A stretch of 64,000 bases of DNA from Protopterus annectens (taxonomy: Eukaryota > Chordata > Ceratodontiformes > Protopteridae): contig NC_056745.1 in the NCBI RefSeq assembly GCF_019279795.1, positions 1,489,319,295-1,489,383,294 on the forward strand, given 5' to 3'. A program made the position numbers and the translations under genes. Shown here one piece after another: positions 12,656-23,131 of the stretch. The first letter of the stretch is position 1. Each line of letters starts with the position of its first letter. A model generated the notes under the pieces. It ran no database searches, was not told where the DNA came from, and saw only the letters and a program-made list of their open reading frames with translations.

Positions 12656-13319
12656 CAAACATCTAATTTTACTCCTTTCCATTAATATATACAGTTGGGA
12701 TTAGCATAAGCAGTAAACATTTAGTAAAATGCAAGCAAATTATATATCAGAGGCAGCACAATGGAAAACATTACTATAGCTTTTGTGTTTCCAATTCTTC
12801 ACTTCTAAATAAATATATATATATATTTTAATGAGTCTTATTTTGAGCAGATTTCTCCCTTATACGCTAAAAAAGAAGTTCAGATCTCTTCTCTTCATCA
12901 TCACTGCCACAATTCAGGTATTTCCTGCTTTCACAAACGTCACTGATGACCTTTGAACTCTCGTTGGACTCAGATTTTCATCAAAATAACTTAAGCAGGC
13001 AGGAAGTAAAGCAAGCAAGAATAAAGCAGTTTCACACAACTAAAGCATTCTCTTTTACTCAAGCTTTTTAAGTGTTAATTGCTCTATAAATGACATGTGA
13101 AAGGAATGTGGTTATAAAGAAACTAAGAAAACATAGTCCCCAGTACACGGTCTCCAGTACATTAACACTTGCTTATACACTGATGTAAAGTTACATAAGA
13201 CTGTTAACAGATTCAAGTTACTAGTAAGCAACATTATACAAATACAAAAATAACAATGATTTACATCCAGGTACAATATATATATTGATATACAATTTGA
13301 ATTAGGCTTTCGTTTCTTT
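12656..13319. other. Unassigned DNA
   Basis: AT-rich, no ORF or recognised repeat. Confidence 0.5.
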
Positions 13320-14235
13320 AAATTTCATCTTGTAGCTGAGGATGTATAACATTGAGAGGGAGAAGAATTTAAACTAAGTAAAGATAGATATTTCAAAGTG
13401 TTAAAGTTGTTAGGAGAGGTTTCTAGTTTCATGTAATGCTGGAAGAATTATTTGAGCAAGTACAGAGCTGTAGTTTGGAGGTATTCTTGCAGAGACTTCT
13501 TGAAAATGTTGTGCTTAGAAGTGGTTCTGATTGTGGTAAGGAATTCCACAACTTGGCTATAGCAACAGACTAAAGAGCTCGACCAGCTGTAATGTTGGGT
13601 AATTCTACCTTTAGAAGACATTTATTTTTGTATCTGAGGTATCTAGTGGGGTTGTAGGGGGACATTAGTGAGGCTAGGGATGGGCAGTCCTCTGGTTTAT
13701 TATGATTTTATGTGATTTTATGTGCAGTGGTGAGTTGTAATTAAGTTAGGAAGTGAGGTAGTTTGAGTTTTTGAAGGAATATACAGTGATGGGAGGTATG
13801 TGTGGCATTGTTGGCAAATTTTGCCACTTTATTGTAACAAGATTCGAGTTTGTTTTTTAGAGAAAGTTGAATGCCTGTGAGCAGGGGGGGGGGCAACATA
13901 TAGTAGAGATGGTAAAAGAAAGGATGATGCTAGGGGTTTTTTTTGACTGAGTGGTTGAGGTAAGTTATGTGTCTGTAAAGCAGACCTAACATTTGATGGG
14001 TCTTTCTGATGTTGTTTAGGATATGAAGGTTAAAAGAGAGATTTTCATTAATAGTAACTCCAAGGAGTTTAGTGTGGGGCATTACTTTGATGACTGTTCT
14101 GTTCTGAGACTGAATAGTAAATTCTGACCTGTTTGTGGAGGTAGATCTTTTAGGGGTGAACAGAAGCAGTTTGATTTTGTTAGCATTTAGAGCTAGGTGA
14201 TTGACTAATTATAATTTAATGTCACTCTCATTCAG
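13320..14235 (-). mobile_element. Decayed LINE RT C-terminal region (L2-like, tentative)
   Basis: The minus strand reads LNANKIKLLLFTPKRS, then HTKLLGVTINENLSFNLHI and LGLLYRHITYLNHS. This is the region after the YADD motif in L2/CR1-group reverse transcriptases, followed by a worn C-terminus. The arrangement matches the L2-like copy at 60-62 kb (KTKLLHFLP, TKLLGITIDNLLKFDVHI). Stops and frameshifts throughout. No 3' tail could be fixed. Confidence 0.65.
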
Positions 14236-14397
14236 GAAATATTTCTTTAGAAATGCATTTATATGTTTAGTTTAAATGAAAGTCTTTCACTGTAGTAAGA
14301 CTATTTATGTTCTCTATTACATTAAATGCTTTAGTTTAAGACATAAATATATACGTATATATGGTTTGAAGCTTAAAGTCCTAAATAAACCCGTTAC
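14236..14397. other. Unassigned AT-rich spacer
   Basis: Short AT-rich interval between two LINE relics. Nothing recognisable. Confidence 0.5.
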
Positions 14398-14751
14398 TTA
14401 AGGTTTTGCTATCAGAAAATAAATGTCACTAGTTTTAAAGCTTTTCAACTTTAGAAGCAGTCCTTCAGAAAGAAATATTTTGATCTTTGCAGGAAATACC
14501 AAGGTAGATTTAATATTGTTCTTTTTAAGTTCTTTAATTAGTGACAAGCAGGATTTTATTTTACTCAGTACTTTACTGGTATAGTGATTGTCAAATCTGA
14601 TCACATGCTCACTTATTTTAATAGGTGGGCTGGACCATGCTGTTTTTAATATTTGGTCTTTTTTCATGCCTGACTTAAACTTTTTTTTTAAACAAGAAGT
14701 ATCACTTATGACATAAGCAATCATACATTTATATAAATGAAAACAAACCAT
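14398..14751 (-). pseudogene. L1-like ORF1 C-terminal domain remnant
   Basis: A 117-codon open stretch reads like the C-terminal RNA-binding domain of L1 ORF1 protein (transposase_22-like). It has KKDQILKTAW, IRFDNHYT, ELKKNNIKSTLVFPAKIKIF and a final YFL. The order is odd: on this strand it lies downstream of the ORF2 end at 14760-15596. It is therefore from a separate or rearranged copy. No initiator or ORF2 follows it. Confidence 0.65.
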
Positions 14752-15596
14752 ATTGACATATTTTAGTTACAAACATCATACATCACTTATAATCTCTCCA
14801 GTCATTGTCAATCAGACATTACGTAGCTGATTTAAATCCTGCCTTCTTTTAAACCCCATTCCTCCTCCAAAACATTATTCCGCAGGTATTGTTCCCACAA
14901 TTCCCATTGTTTTTATCGAATTCGCTCCTCTACCCTTTTCTAAAGATTCCAATTCAATTATTTATCTCTGTTACTACATCGACCACTTCTAGTACGTTGG
15001 TTTAGACTTTGATTTCCATTTTCTAGTAATCGCTTATATTGGCAGTGACCATAATTCCATAATTAGGCTCAGCAAGCCCTTACTATGTCTAGGCAATTTG
15101 GATCCTGCGTCACAGCTCAAAAAATAATTTCCTTAGTTTTACCAATTTGCTCGTTCAGTATTTCTGATAGAGCACTTTGCAGGGAATTTTTAAAGTCTGA
15201 CAACTCATTACACTCCCAGAAAATGTGTTCTGAATTACCTCTTTCTTCCCAATCATCCCTCCAACATTTGCTGTCTACTTGATGAAAAATTCTTTGGAGT
15301 CTACTTGGGGTATAAAAATACCTATGTAAACACTTCCAAGCAAAGATCATAAATCTTTTAGACTTTGTTGCATATTTGGGAGACATACATATATCCCCCC
15401 ATTATTCTTTGTGAATTGCTTGTCCAGTCTCTCTTCCCGATCCTTTCTAACCTCCTCTGATTGATTCTTATATTTATAATGAAATATTTTATATGCTGTA
15501 CTAATTATTTTTTTTTTAATGGCAGCCTCTATTCTAGAGTCTACTAAAAACACTACTAGTGCTGGTCTTTCATTTAGGAACCCCCTAATGTTCATC
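14752..15596 (-). mobile_element. L1-like LINE relic 2, 3' segment (ORF2 C-terminus)
   Basis: The minus strand carries FMIFAWKCLHRYFYTPSRLQ (about 15350-15290), then KCWRDDWEERGNSEHIFWEC (15257-15198). This is the C-terminal cysteine/histidine region of L1-type ORF2 (C..C...H...C). The frame upstream (STAYKIFHYKYKN, 15500-15460) belongs to the same protein. Frameshifts separate the pieces. The rest of the copy lies at 17250-17777 and 18139-18960, split by the DIRS/R4-like block and a MITE. Confidence 0.8.
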
Positions 15597-16531
15597 GTGT
15601 TTCACTGCTGCAGTCATTACACTTGGGTTATCCTGCCATCAGGTGGGCCCGCAGTCAGCCTGAGTTCCAAAGTCTTGGTGCGGCATCAGTTGCTGTCACC
15701 TCTTCCCTGATGTCAGTGTGCCAGGGGTATATAAGAAGCAGCCGATGCCATTTTCTTCAGTTTTTCTTGCCCCAGATGTCAGGTGCCCCCAATAATGGTA
15801 GGCAATACATATTGCTAATAAAACATACAAAAAGATAAAAATAAAACCTTCATTAACCAGCAAATATACCACATAGGTAGTATAGGTTAGTCCCAGATAA
15901 AAAAGAGGGGCTGGCGGGTGGGTAACCTGGACTGCAGCAGTGAAGACACTCGAACATCTACATTTATGCTAGGTACAAATCTGTACTATGTTCATCGTGT
16001 TTCACTGCTGCAGTCATTACACTTGGGTAGAATCCCAAAGCTGAGTTTGGGTGGCTGGCTCTATAGAGGATTTGGAGTGGCTATGAGGCCCTGCAGCACT
16101 GCAGTGGCAAAGCCAGCTCTGGATCTAAAATAAAGAGGCAAATGGTAATGCTTGGTAAAGGTGTGCACTGAACTCCAAGTTGCAACTTCCAAGATATCTT
16201 TGGTAGGTACTCCTCTAAGGTAGGCAGTAGAAGTAGCAGTTGCCCTGGTGGAATGTGATCTATTGTTAGATGGTACAGGTTTCCCATGCTGTGTGTAGCA
16301 GAACCGGATACAGTGTCCTATCCACTTTGAAATGGTCTGCTTTGAAATAGCATTTCCCTGTGATCCTGCAGCATATGATACAAACAATTGTTCAGATTTT
16401 CTGAAAGCTTTTGTTTTGTCCAAGTAGAAGCGCAATTGCCTGTGTATGTCCAAGGAATGTAGAAGTCTTTCCCCTTTATTTTTGGGGATTTGGATAAAAT
16501 GTTGGCAAGTGAATAGATTGTTTAAGAGCAA
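15597..16531 (-). mobile_element. DIRS retrotransposon fragment (recombinase end, ICR and ITR)
   Basis: The fragment, on the minus strand, holds the recombinase C-terminus, then the internal complementary region (~15925-16030), then a terminal repeat (~15597-15800). The terminal repeat closely resembles the ITR of the DIRS at 21.1-26.6 kb (GTTTCACTGCTGCAGTCATT, GCAGTCAGCCTGA, TATATAAGAAGCAGC). The ICR contains the reverse complements of both element termini, as in canonical DIRS. The 5' part (gag, RT) is missing. The truncation point abuts an R4-like LINE fragment. Confidence 0.88.
16061..16531 (-). pseudogene. DIRS tyrosine recombinase, C-terminal half
   Basis: A 156-codon open stretch, closely similar to residues 135-290 of the recombinase at 25.2-26.0 kb. 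The conserved box II, HSTRATATS (H-x-x-R), and the C-terminal WSSVHTFTKHY with the presumed nucleophilic tyrosine are present. The box I arginine is lost with the N-terminal half. In a complete element this enzyme would integrate a circular DNA copy without making target duplications. Truncated at 16531. Confidence 0.88.
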
Positions 16532-17249
16532 CTATATTTATGCATTTTCCACATTTCTTGCCTTCTCATCTGATCCTTTACCTTATATTCTTTCTTTTGT
16601 TTTATGGCACATTCAGTTGCTGCCTGATTTTTATCTACTTCTGGTTTGATTTCCATTCCTACTTGATGCCAATATGCTTCTGCTAGACTAAGCAGAGAAG
16701 TCATCTTAGATTTATTCTCCTCATGTTTCAAAAGGTTCACTATGTTTGGGTGTTGTGAGATCAGCAGAGATGTGTACAGTCCCACAATTGCAGATCTATA
16801 CATGTAATCAATTTCAAGGAGGCCCGTATCTCCTTCGGAATGGAGAATATATAATCTTGATATACACTGATTTTTATAAATCATTTGGTAAGTATGAAGC
16901 ATCCTTCATGTTTTCCTCTCTTAATTTATCCAACATGTTTTGGGGCCAGTCTGTCACTCCAGACCTGTAAGTTAGCACAGGAAGAACAAATTGGTTTATG
17001 GCTTGAATTTTGTTCCTAGATGTCAACTCTGTTTTCAGGATTAATTTAAGTCTTCTAAAATATTCCTTACTAACTTTTATTTCCATTTGTTCATGTTTTA
17101 TTGTTGATCCTTCATCAATTCCCACATATTTACACACTCCCTCTTGCTCCAGTTCTTTTATATAACATTCTTGTCCCAAACTGATGTTTTCCTGGTGCTG
17201 CAGTTTTCCTGTATGGTTATTCTTATACTCCTTAAGGATCTGCATCCGA
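16532..17249 (-). mobile_element. Dong/R4-like LINE fragment (tentative clade)
   Basis: Two overlapping minus-strand frames read CKYVGIDEGSTIKHEQM, then EYFRRLKLILKTELTSRNKI, AINQFVLPVLTYRSGVTDW, then GDTGLLEIDYMYRSAIVGLY. The pattern (KYLGIEE..., RLILKTEL, AINT..VPV.TYSFGI, GGRGL..IE..Y....IGL) is typical of RTs with a downstream restriction-like endonuclease, such as the Dong/R4 group. The clade is given from memory of family patterns. There is a frameshift near 16900. Both ends are truncated, by DIRS at 16531 and by L1-like sequence at 17250. Confidence 0.6.
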
Positions 17250-17777
17250 AATCCCAGTCTCTCCCTGTTTCTTGATCTTCCCCCATTTCATCATCATCCC
17301 TTTCCACTTTGAATTACAGGTTTCTGCTTGTGCTATGTATAAGAGCCTTAACTGTGTAGATCAGAAGTACCCCTTCATCTTGGGTAATCCCAAACCACCT
17401 TGTTCTATTGGAAAAATAATCTTATCCCACATGATTCTTGCCGTCTCCCCCTCCCAGATAAAATCCTCAGCTCTTCATTAATTGCCATCCATAGCTTCTC
17501 CTGTGGTTGATAAAAATATGCCTGGCCTGTGTATAAAACTAAAGAAACTAAAAACAAACAAAAAAAAATCTCTTGCTATCCATATCCATAAAACAGAACT
17601 TCCGATTTCTCAATTTTTGTATTATCTTTTGTTTAGTCTCTTCCCACATATCCTTAGCTGCCACAACAGAATCATTTTTAATCCATACTCCTAAATACTT
17701 CAGTTTATCATGTTCCCATAAGTATGAATATTGCTCTATCAGTTCATGTGTGGGTAGATAGTTTACAGCCATTGCTT
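17250..17777 (-). mobile_element. L1-like LINE relic 2, middle segment of ORF2
   Basis: The minus strand reads AMAVNYLPTHEL, KLKYLGVWIK (17700-17671), and in shifted frames FIWEGETARIMWDKIIFP followed by EQGGLGLPK (17480-17390). This is the post-RT region of L1-type ORF2 (KYLGI, F.W......I....L..P...GGLG). Several frameshifts, including a poly(A) expansion at 17560. It joins 18139-18960 when the MITE is removed. Confidence 0.8.
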
Positions 17778-18138
17778 GGTCTATATATTACATCTCCGAA
17801 AAACCTTTCCAGTGAACACCACATTGTCCACATGTATTCAGTGATATTCACTTTCACGATTCACTGAACACTTACAGAGCAAAAACATAGTTGGCAAACT
17901 ACACACTTTTGCCCTTTTCTCCACTGTAGTGCGATCTCAGAGTTGGTATATTTATTGAGGGGGCTGCCCCCCCCCACATGGGTGGGTTTGGTTTAGCTAG
18001 AATTGGGTCCGTTGGGCTGCAGGGCAAGTATTTGTTTGATATTTAAGTATTCAGCAAATCATAGAAATGAATTTTGCTGAATACGTGTCAATGAAGTGGT
18101 GTTCACTGGAAAGGTGCTTCAGCAACGTAATATAGACC
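17778..18138. mobile_element. hAT-like MITE with ~90-bp TIRs and 8-bp target duplication
   Basis: The left end GGTCTATATATTACATCTCC matches the reverse complement of the right end, GGTCTATATTACGTTGCTGA. The match continues through CCTTTCCAGTGAACACCAC and GTATTCAG for about 90 bp. Flanking 8-mers CATTGCTT (17770-17777) and CATTGCCT (18139-18146) differ by one base, as expected for a hAT-type duplication. The 180-bp core has CTCCACTGTAGTGCGATCTC and a G/C-run hairpin shared with MITEs at 8.4 and 41.4 kb. No ORF. Confidence 0.93.
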
Positions 18139-18960
18139 CATTGCCTTTATTTTAGCTTCATTAATTTTGTATCCCAAAAAGACTTGAAACTGTCTCAAAA
18201 TGTTCCACAACACTGAAATGTCCTTTTCTGTTTTTACCAGACATAAAATAATATAATTTACAAATAAAGCCAGTTTTTCTTGACTATCATGCCAATTACA
18301 TCCTTACATTTCTGAGTCCCTTATTTTCTTTGCCAGTGGTTCTGAATATAATGCAAATAATAAAGGGGAAAGAGAACACCGCTGCCTGGTTCCTCTGCTC
18401 AAACAGAACTTACCAGAAGAACCCACCCACTTTAATTTTCACTTCCGATCCCTCAATGCCTGACAAACGTAAATGTTGTTGAATGTGGTACTGAGTTTTC
18501 CTTCTTTGAAAGTGTTCTCAAGGATCTCTGTGCCCTTTCAATCTGAAACAAAGTTTTAGGCAAGTTTAACAATTTATGCTGCCAGGTTGTTAAGACGTTT
18601 ACTATATTGTATCCCTCATATTTTTCAGGTATGCTATAAATTCTAATATTGTTTCATCTCAAGTCTATTTTCTAAATCATCAACTTTGTCTGTAAGCCAG
18701 TTATTTTGTTTTAAAAGGAATTCACTCTGAAACTCAGCTTCAGTTATTTTCCCTGCATGGTCATTTAAAGGTTCTTCTATACTGCTGGTATGTGTGCATC
18801 TTTTTTCATAATCATTTCTAAATGTTCTGTCTTCTTTCTGGACTTTTCTTTGAAACTTTTAGTAATACATCCTGCATTCTAGATAATAGTGATGGATATC
18901 TTTGTTAACAGAAGAATCCTGAGCACCATTTTTTGACTGACTAATGTTGAAGTCTCTTCC
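18139..18960 (-). mobile_element. L1-like LINE relic 2, 5' segment (ORF1 piece fused to RT)
   Basis: The minus strand from ~18430 reads KFCLSRGTRQRCSLSPLLF (the RT R-G-x-x-Q-G-C-x-L-S-P-L-x-F motif), ALYSEPLA, and down to KINEAKIKA at the MITE. From ~18950 to 18440 the worn frames recall an ORF1 coiled coil (LTDKVDDLENRL). ORF1 and RT are adjacent, so the endonuclease was deleted or skipped. Dead copy. Confidence 0.75.
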
Positions 18961-20280
18961 CTCTTAACCAAGCAGATGAAATTCTGACAGGAAAACTACA
19001 GCTTTTGAAGCACTCCAAGCTGTAAATCATTTATTTTACTATTCTTGAATATAAATAGCTGTCCACCATCTCCACATTCTAGTTTAGATTTTCTGTCAGA
19101 GAAGTTTTCAGTCAGAGAGCTTTCACCAGTTGCTTCTCTCAGTTAGCCGTCCTGCCTCCCCAGGCATTTAAAGATTCTCATCAATCAGTAAGTTAGTAAG
19201 TACCTGTGAACGTGTGTACCTGTGAACCAACAAGTAAACAATATCATAAAAAATAATGCATTAATCATAGGCCATATGTACCTGCTAGAATTTTAAAATC
19301 AGATTTTATTTTTCCTACGGACTCCATGGGATGTGATTGGGAACTCTGCTTTTGTCTAAGGAATGGGCTTACCAAAATACATGGAATGCAGCTGTTCCTT
19401 TGGGACTAATGATTACTTTTCAGTTGCTCCTGTTTTCAAGCTTAAAGCTGATAAGCTAGCCAGTTAAATTATGTAACTGTGGGCACTTTTTTTCATTTTA
19501 TTTAAACCTTGTTTATTTGGGACTGTTTTATTCTGGTAAAGTTATATTCTTTTAGGAATGAAAGTTCTCAGTAGAGTTATATATGGACTGCCTGTGGGTC
19601 GTGGTTAAGGTTGCCACCTGTCCTGCTACCAGTGGGACACTAATGGCTTAGATCAAATGATCCCATTGCCCACTGCATGAGTCAGTGGGCTTAAAAAAAT
19701 CCCACTTTTGATGAAGTGCTGAATCGCCATGGAAAAGCCGCACTTACTTACAGGTTTCTATGATGAGTCAGTTAAATCACTTACCTGGACTTGCAGGCAG
19801 AGCTCTTACCTGTTACATCCAGCTATTTAAACACACACCGCAATTGACTGAAATTCAACAGATAGAGTCCGACAAAGTCTGCCACTGTAGAGCATTTTTT
19901 TATCAGTGCTTCTACAGTTGTAGATAGAACAGGAGGTCTTTCTTGTCCATTTAAAAAAATCATTAATTTTCTGTTCAACCAGCCAAAAAGGAAGCTAGTC
20001 AGCCAGCAAGGCAACCTGTAACCAAATAAAGGCTGATTGTCCAGTTCAGCTCTGTAGTGGTAAGTACAAATAGCGTTTTATTTCTTCATTTTTTAAAAGA
20101 TGGCAATATTGTGTTTTATTTAAATTTTTATTTTTTTAATGCATTCAGAAGTAAATGGTGTATTATTAATAGAATCTGTAGTGGGATAATTTGCAAGTAG
20201 TAATTTTTAAAAATGAAAATGTATGTATGTAAATGTTTTGGGGTATGTTCAAAGGTAAATTTAGTGAATTTGGCATATTT
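18961..20280. other. Unassigned DNA
   Basis: No gene seen. A short motif at 19606-19640 (TTGCCACCTGTCC ... CAGTGGGACAC) recurs inverted near 27105-27150. The 63-codon ORF at 19823-20014 has no recognisable feature. Confidence 0.5.
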
Positions 20281-20297
20281 TTAGTATATGATAGCAT
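20281..20297 (+). repeat. 17-bp SINE target site, copy 1 of 3
   Basis: TTAGTATATGATAGCAT. The same 17-mer is at 20548-20564 and, with two changes, at 20766-20782, bounding both SINE copies. Confidence 0.9.
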
Positions 20298-20547
20298 AAT
20301 CCGCGGTAGTGGTGCTGCAGTAGCATTGTCGCCTCACAGCAAGACGTTGTCCTGTTTGATTCTCAGCTAAAGCGTCTTCTGTGTGGAGGCATGCGTGAAT
20401 GGGCATGCCTTCGTTGAAGGTTGTGTGTCAGGGCTGGTAACTCGGTATGTAAAAATCCACTACCAAACATTAGCGGACCGAAGTTCCGCTGTGGTGACCC
20501 CTAACCGGGATAAGCCGAAAGACACAACAACAACAGCAACAACAACA
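20298..20547 (+). mobile_element. tRNA-type SINE, copy 1 (complete head, internal deletion)
   Basis: The head GCGGTAGTGGTGCTGCAGTA, then GCATTGTCGCCTCACAGCAA and GTTTGATTCTC, resembles a tRNA-derived Pol III promoter (A-like and B-like boxes). The body ends GGTGACCCCTAACCGGGAT, then AAGCCGAAAG and a CAACAACAGC tail, a pattern common in fish SINEs. Relative to copy 2 it lacks ~40 bp after CTTCTGTGTGGA. Flanked by perfect 17-bp repeats. Confidence 0.85.
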
Positions 20548-20564
20548 TTAGTATATGATAGCAT

Positions 20565-20765
20565 GAGCGCCTTCTGTGTGGAATCTGCATGTCCTCCCCG
20601 CGGTCGAGTGACGTTCGAAAGACATGCGTGAATGGACATGCCTTTGCTGAAGGTTGGGTGTCGGGCTGAACACTCGGCACCATAAAAAAAATCTACTGCC
20701 AATCATTAGCAGACAGGAGTTCCACTGTGGCAACCCCTAACTGGGAAAAGCCAAAAAGACAAACA
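20565..20765 (+). mobile_element. tRNA-type SINE, copy 2 (5'-truncated, body complete)
   Basis: It begins at GCGCCTTCTGTGTGGAATCT and keeps TGCATGTCCTCCCCGCGGTC, the module missing from copy 1. Then come GAAAGACATGCGTGAATGG and the shared 3' end (AACCCCTAACTGGGAAAAGC). It has no tRNA-like head. It is flanked by the same 17-bp target as copy 1, so it is either a second insertion at the same site or a rearranged duplication. Confidence 0.85.
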
Positions 20766-20782
20766 TTAGTATATAATAGTAT

Positions 20783-21084
20783 GGTTGTTTTAGGAGAATA
20801 GATTGCTTATTCAGGTGTAAATGTGTATCTATTTTATTTATTCATTTATTTGTTTTTAATGCTGTCTTGAGAAGAAAAAAGTAGAGCTTTGAGTTTAGGG
20901 GTAACAGATCTCATTATGGCTGTGCTGTTGTTGGGGTGTCCATCTTTTGTTTTGTTTTTGTGTATGATAAATTAGTACTATTATAGTATCAGTACTTTAA
21001 AAATGTTTCATTTTTTTCTTACCCTGCATAGATTTGAAGAGTACAGTAAGCACAAAGCTAAATTGGTAGCTGTTTTGTTTTAAT
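20783..21084. other. Unassigned spacer
   Basis: AT-rich with no recognised feature. Ends at the DIRS terminal repeat. Confidence 0.5.
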
Positions 21085-21225
21085 GATGTTCTTCGTGTTT
21101 CAGTGTTGCAGTCATTACATTTGGGTAATCTGCTGGCAGGTTGCCCTCAGTCAGCCTGAATAACAAAGTCAGGGGTATAAAACATGCAGCTGACACCATT
21201 TTATTCAGTCTTTCTTGCCGCGCGG
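21085..21225 (+). repeat. DIRS copy 1 left inverted terminal repeat
   Basis: It pairs with 26371-26540 in reverse complement (AATCTGCTGGCAGGTTGC, CAGTCAGCCTGAATAACAAA, GTATAAAACATGCAGCT, CCATTTTATTCAGT). The GTATAAAACATGC segment looks like a TATA-type promoter element, which would put the start of transcription inside the ITR. That role is inferred. Confidence 0.88.
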
Positions 21226-21308
21226 TGCACGAAGCAGAAGCAGTTCACAACCGAAGTCTTCAAACTAAAGCTAAGTACCCCGTTGGGGAAACTTTTTCTT
21301 GCTCCTTA

Positions 21309-23131
21309 CTGATGTCAGTAAAAGTCAATAATTGCTTTACTTGTGGGAAGCAAATACCTCATAAGGATTTTCATTTGTACTGTATTCCTTGCCTAGGCCC
21401 AGATCACAACGTGCCTTGCTGTCGGTTTTGTGCAAGATTTAACCAACACACTATTAAGTGTCGGTATATTTTTGCTTCTAAATATTTTGGTTCAAGATTT
21501 AATTATCCTGAAATGTCGTCGGTTAGCAGTCCGACTACCGGAGTTCACAAAAAAATGCAAAGAAAAAGACAGAGACAGACTGTTAAGGTCCAAAACCGAT
21601 GCCAAAGCTTCTCCTAAGCCAGTCACCAGTTTGCCGGTACTCAGTGAGGTGCTTTCGCAGCCCCTGATACCCACTACTTTTGAGTCGCAGGCCTCTACCG
21701 AGACCCATTCAGAGTCTGGTATGCCGGGAGATTCTCAGAGTATTAAACCCGCGGATGTCTCTCCATTAGATGGGTCTGGAGCCGCTGAGCAGACACCGGC
21801 CTCTGAGGGTGTTTTCAGGCCTCAACATTTTTAAATTAAACCAACGCCAACAACAAAAACAAGGTCAAAAACAACTTCCATGTCTAAAAAAAATGATGCA
21901 TGAGCCACGTGCTCAGGCCCCTATGCCTAAAAAACAGATTATCAAAATGGCTGAGGATTTAATTACCTTGATCAGGGGTTCTCAACCACCCCCTGCTAAG
22001 AGACCTAGGCAAGGCACTGATTATGAATCTTCAGATCAGGTTTCCATTTCTTCTGATTTCTCTTTTGATCAGGAATTTTCTGTTCCACCCTATGAGAATT
22101 CTGATGCAGAGGAATCCATCCCATCTGCATCTTCTCCTGAGGATTACTCTTTTGGAGAGACTTTGCATACTTTAAGGCAACATTTTCAATGGAAGAGTCA
22201 GGACTTCTCAAAATCAAAAAAGAGGCTTAGGGATTTCCTTCTTCTTCCTCAGCATAGGCCTTTGGCAATACCTCCTGTATTAGACATTGTTGATGATGTG
22301 TTCTTGGAATCAAGCGTGGCTCCTGATTCCCTACCTCCAGCTCCTAGTAAGCCAGACAGATATTACAGGGTTCCTGACTCCCACAAATTTCTTTTCAAAA
22401 ATTCTGCTGCTGATCCTGAGATTATTTCTCAGGGTCCCAAGGATGTAAAGGTCTCTACAGCCAAGACTCCCATCCCTTCTGATAGAGATTCCAGGGCGCT
22501 GGATAGATGGGGTAAGAAGGTTTATACATCTGCAACCTTGGCAATCAGGGCTTTAAACTGCCAGTTTCATATGCTTAAATATCAACAGCATGTTATGGGC
22601 TTACTGGAACAGAAAATTATGTTGATTTCTGATTGTGTGGAAAATAAAGAGTTACATGAATTATTGCATTCAGCAGAACAAGTTGGAAAGCATACTTTGC
22701 AATGTGGTTTTGATTCATTGGAGGCCTCTTGTAGGGCCGCTGTTACTGGATCTGTGATTAGAAGGCATGCCTGGCTCAAGGAGCAAAATCTGCTAGATCA
22801 TGTTAAAGCTAAATTGTTGGATGCCCTGTTGCAGCATGATACTTTGTTTGGTAATAAGGCAGAAGAGGTTTTAAAGAAAATGGAAGACAAAGCTAAATCT
22901 ATGCAAACTGTAAAAGATTTCTTGCAAGTGCAGCCACCCAGGTTCAGTAGACACTGGCCTACTAAAAATTGGTCCTTTCCTGTGTCCAACAGAGCCACTC
23001 AGGGCAAATCCAGGTGCTCAAAAGGCTCCAGATACCAATCACAGGGTTCTTACAAGTCAAAGCAATGGGGTGCCTCCACTTCCAAATCTGGCAGAAACAA
23101 AGCACAACCCTACAGTAAGCAGTCTCAATGA
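21309..23131 (+). pseudogene. DIRS copy 1 Gag-like protein (two frameshifts)
   Basis: The likely start is the ATG at 21309 (MSVKVNNCFTCGKQIPHKDF). A Cys/His-rich cluster follows (CFTCG...H..YCIPCLG..H...CCRFC), a DIRS Gag N-terminal zinc-binding pattern. The frame shifts near 21560-21600 to a Ser/Pro-rich part (VTSLPVLSEVL) and again near 21830 to the long C-terminal frame. That frame contains KMAEDLITLIRG, SEDYSFGETL-like acidic blocks and an RWGKKVYTSATLAIRALNCQ core. The end overlaps the RT frame by ~60 bp. Presumed structural protein. The frameshifts make it non-functional as it stands. Confidence 0.82.
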
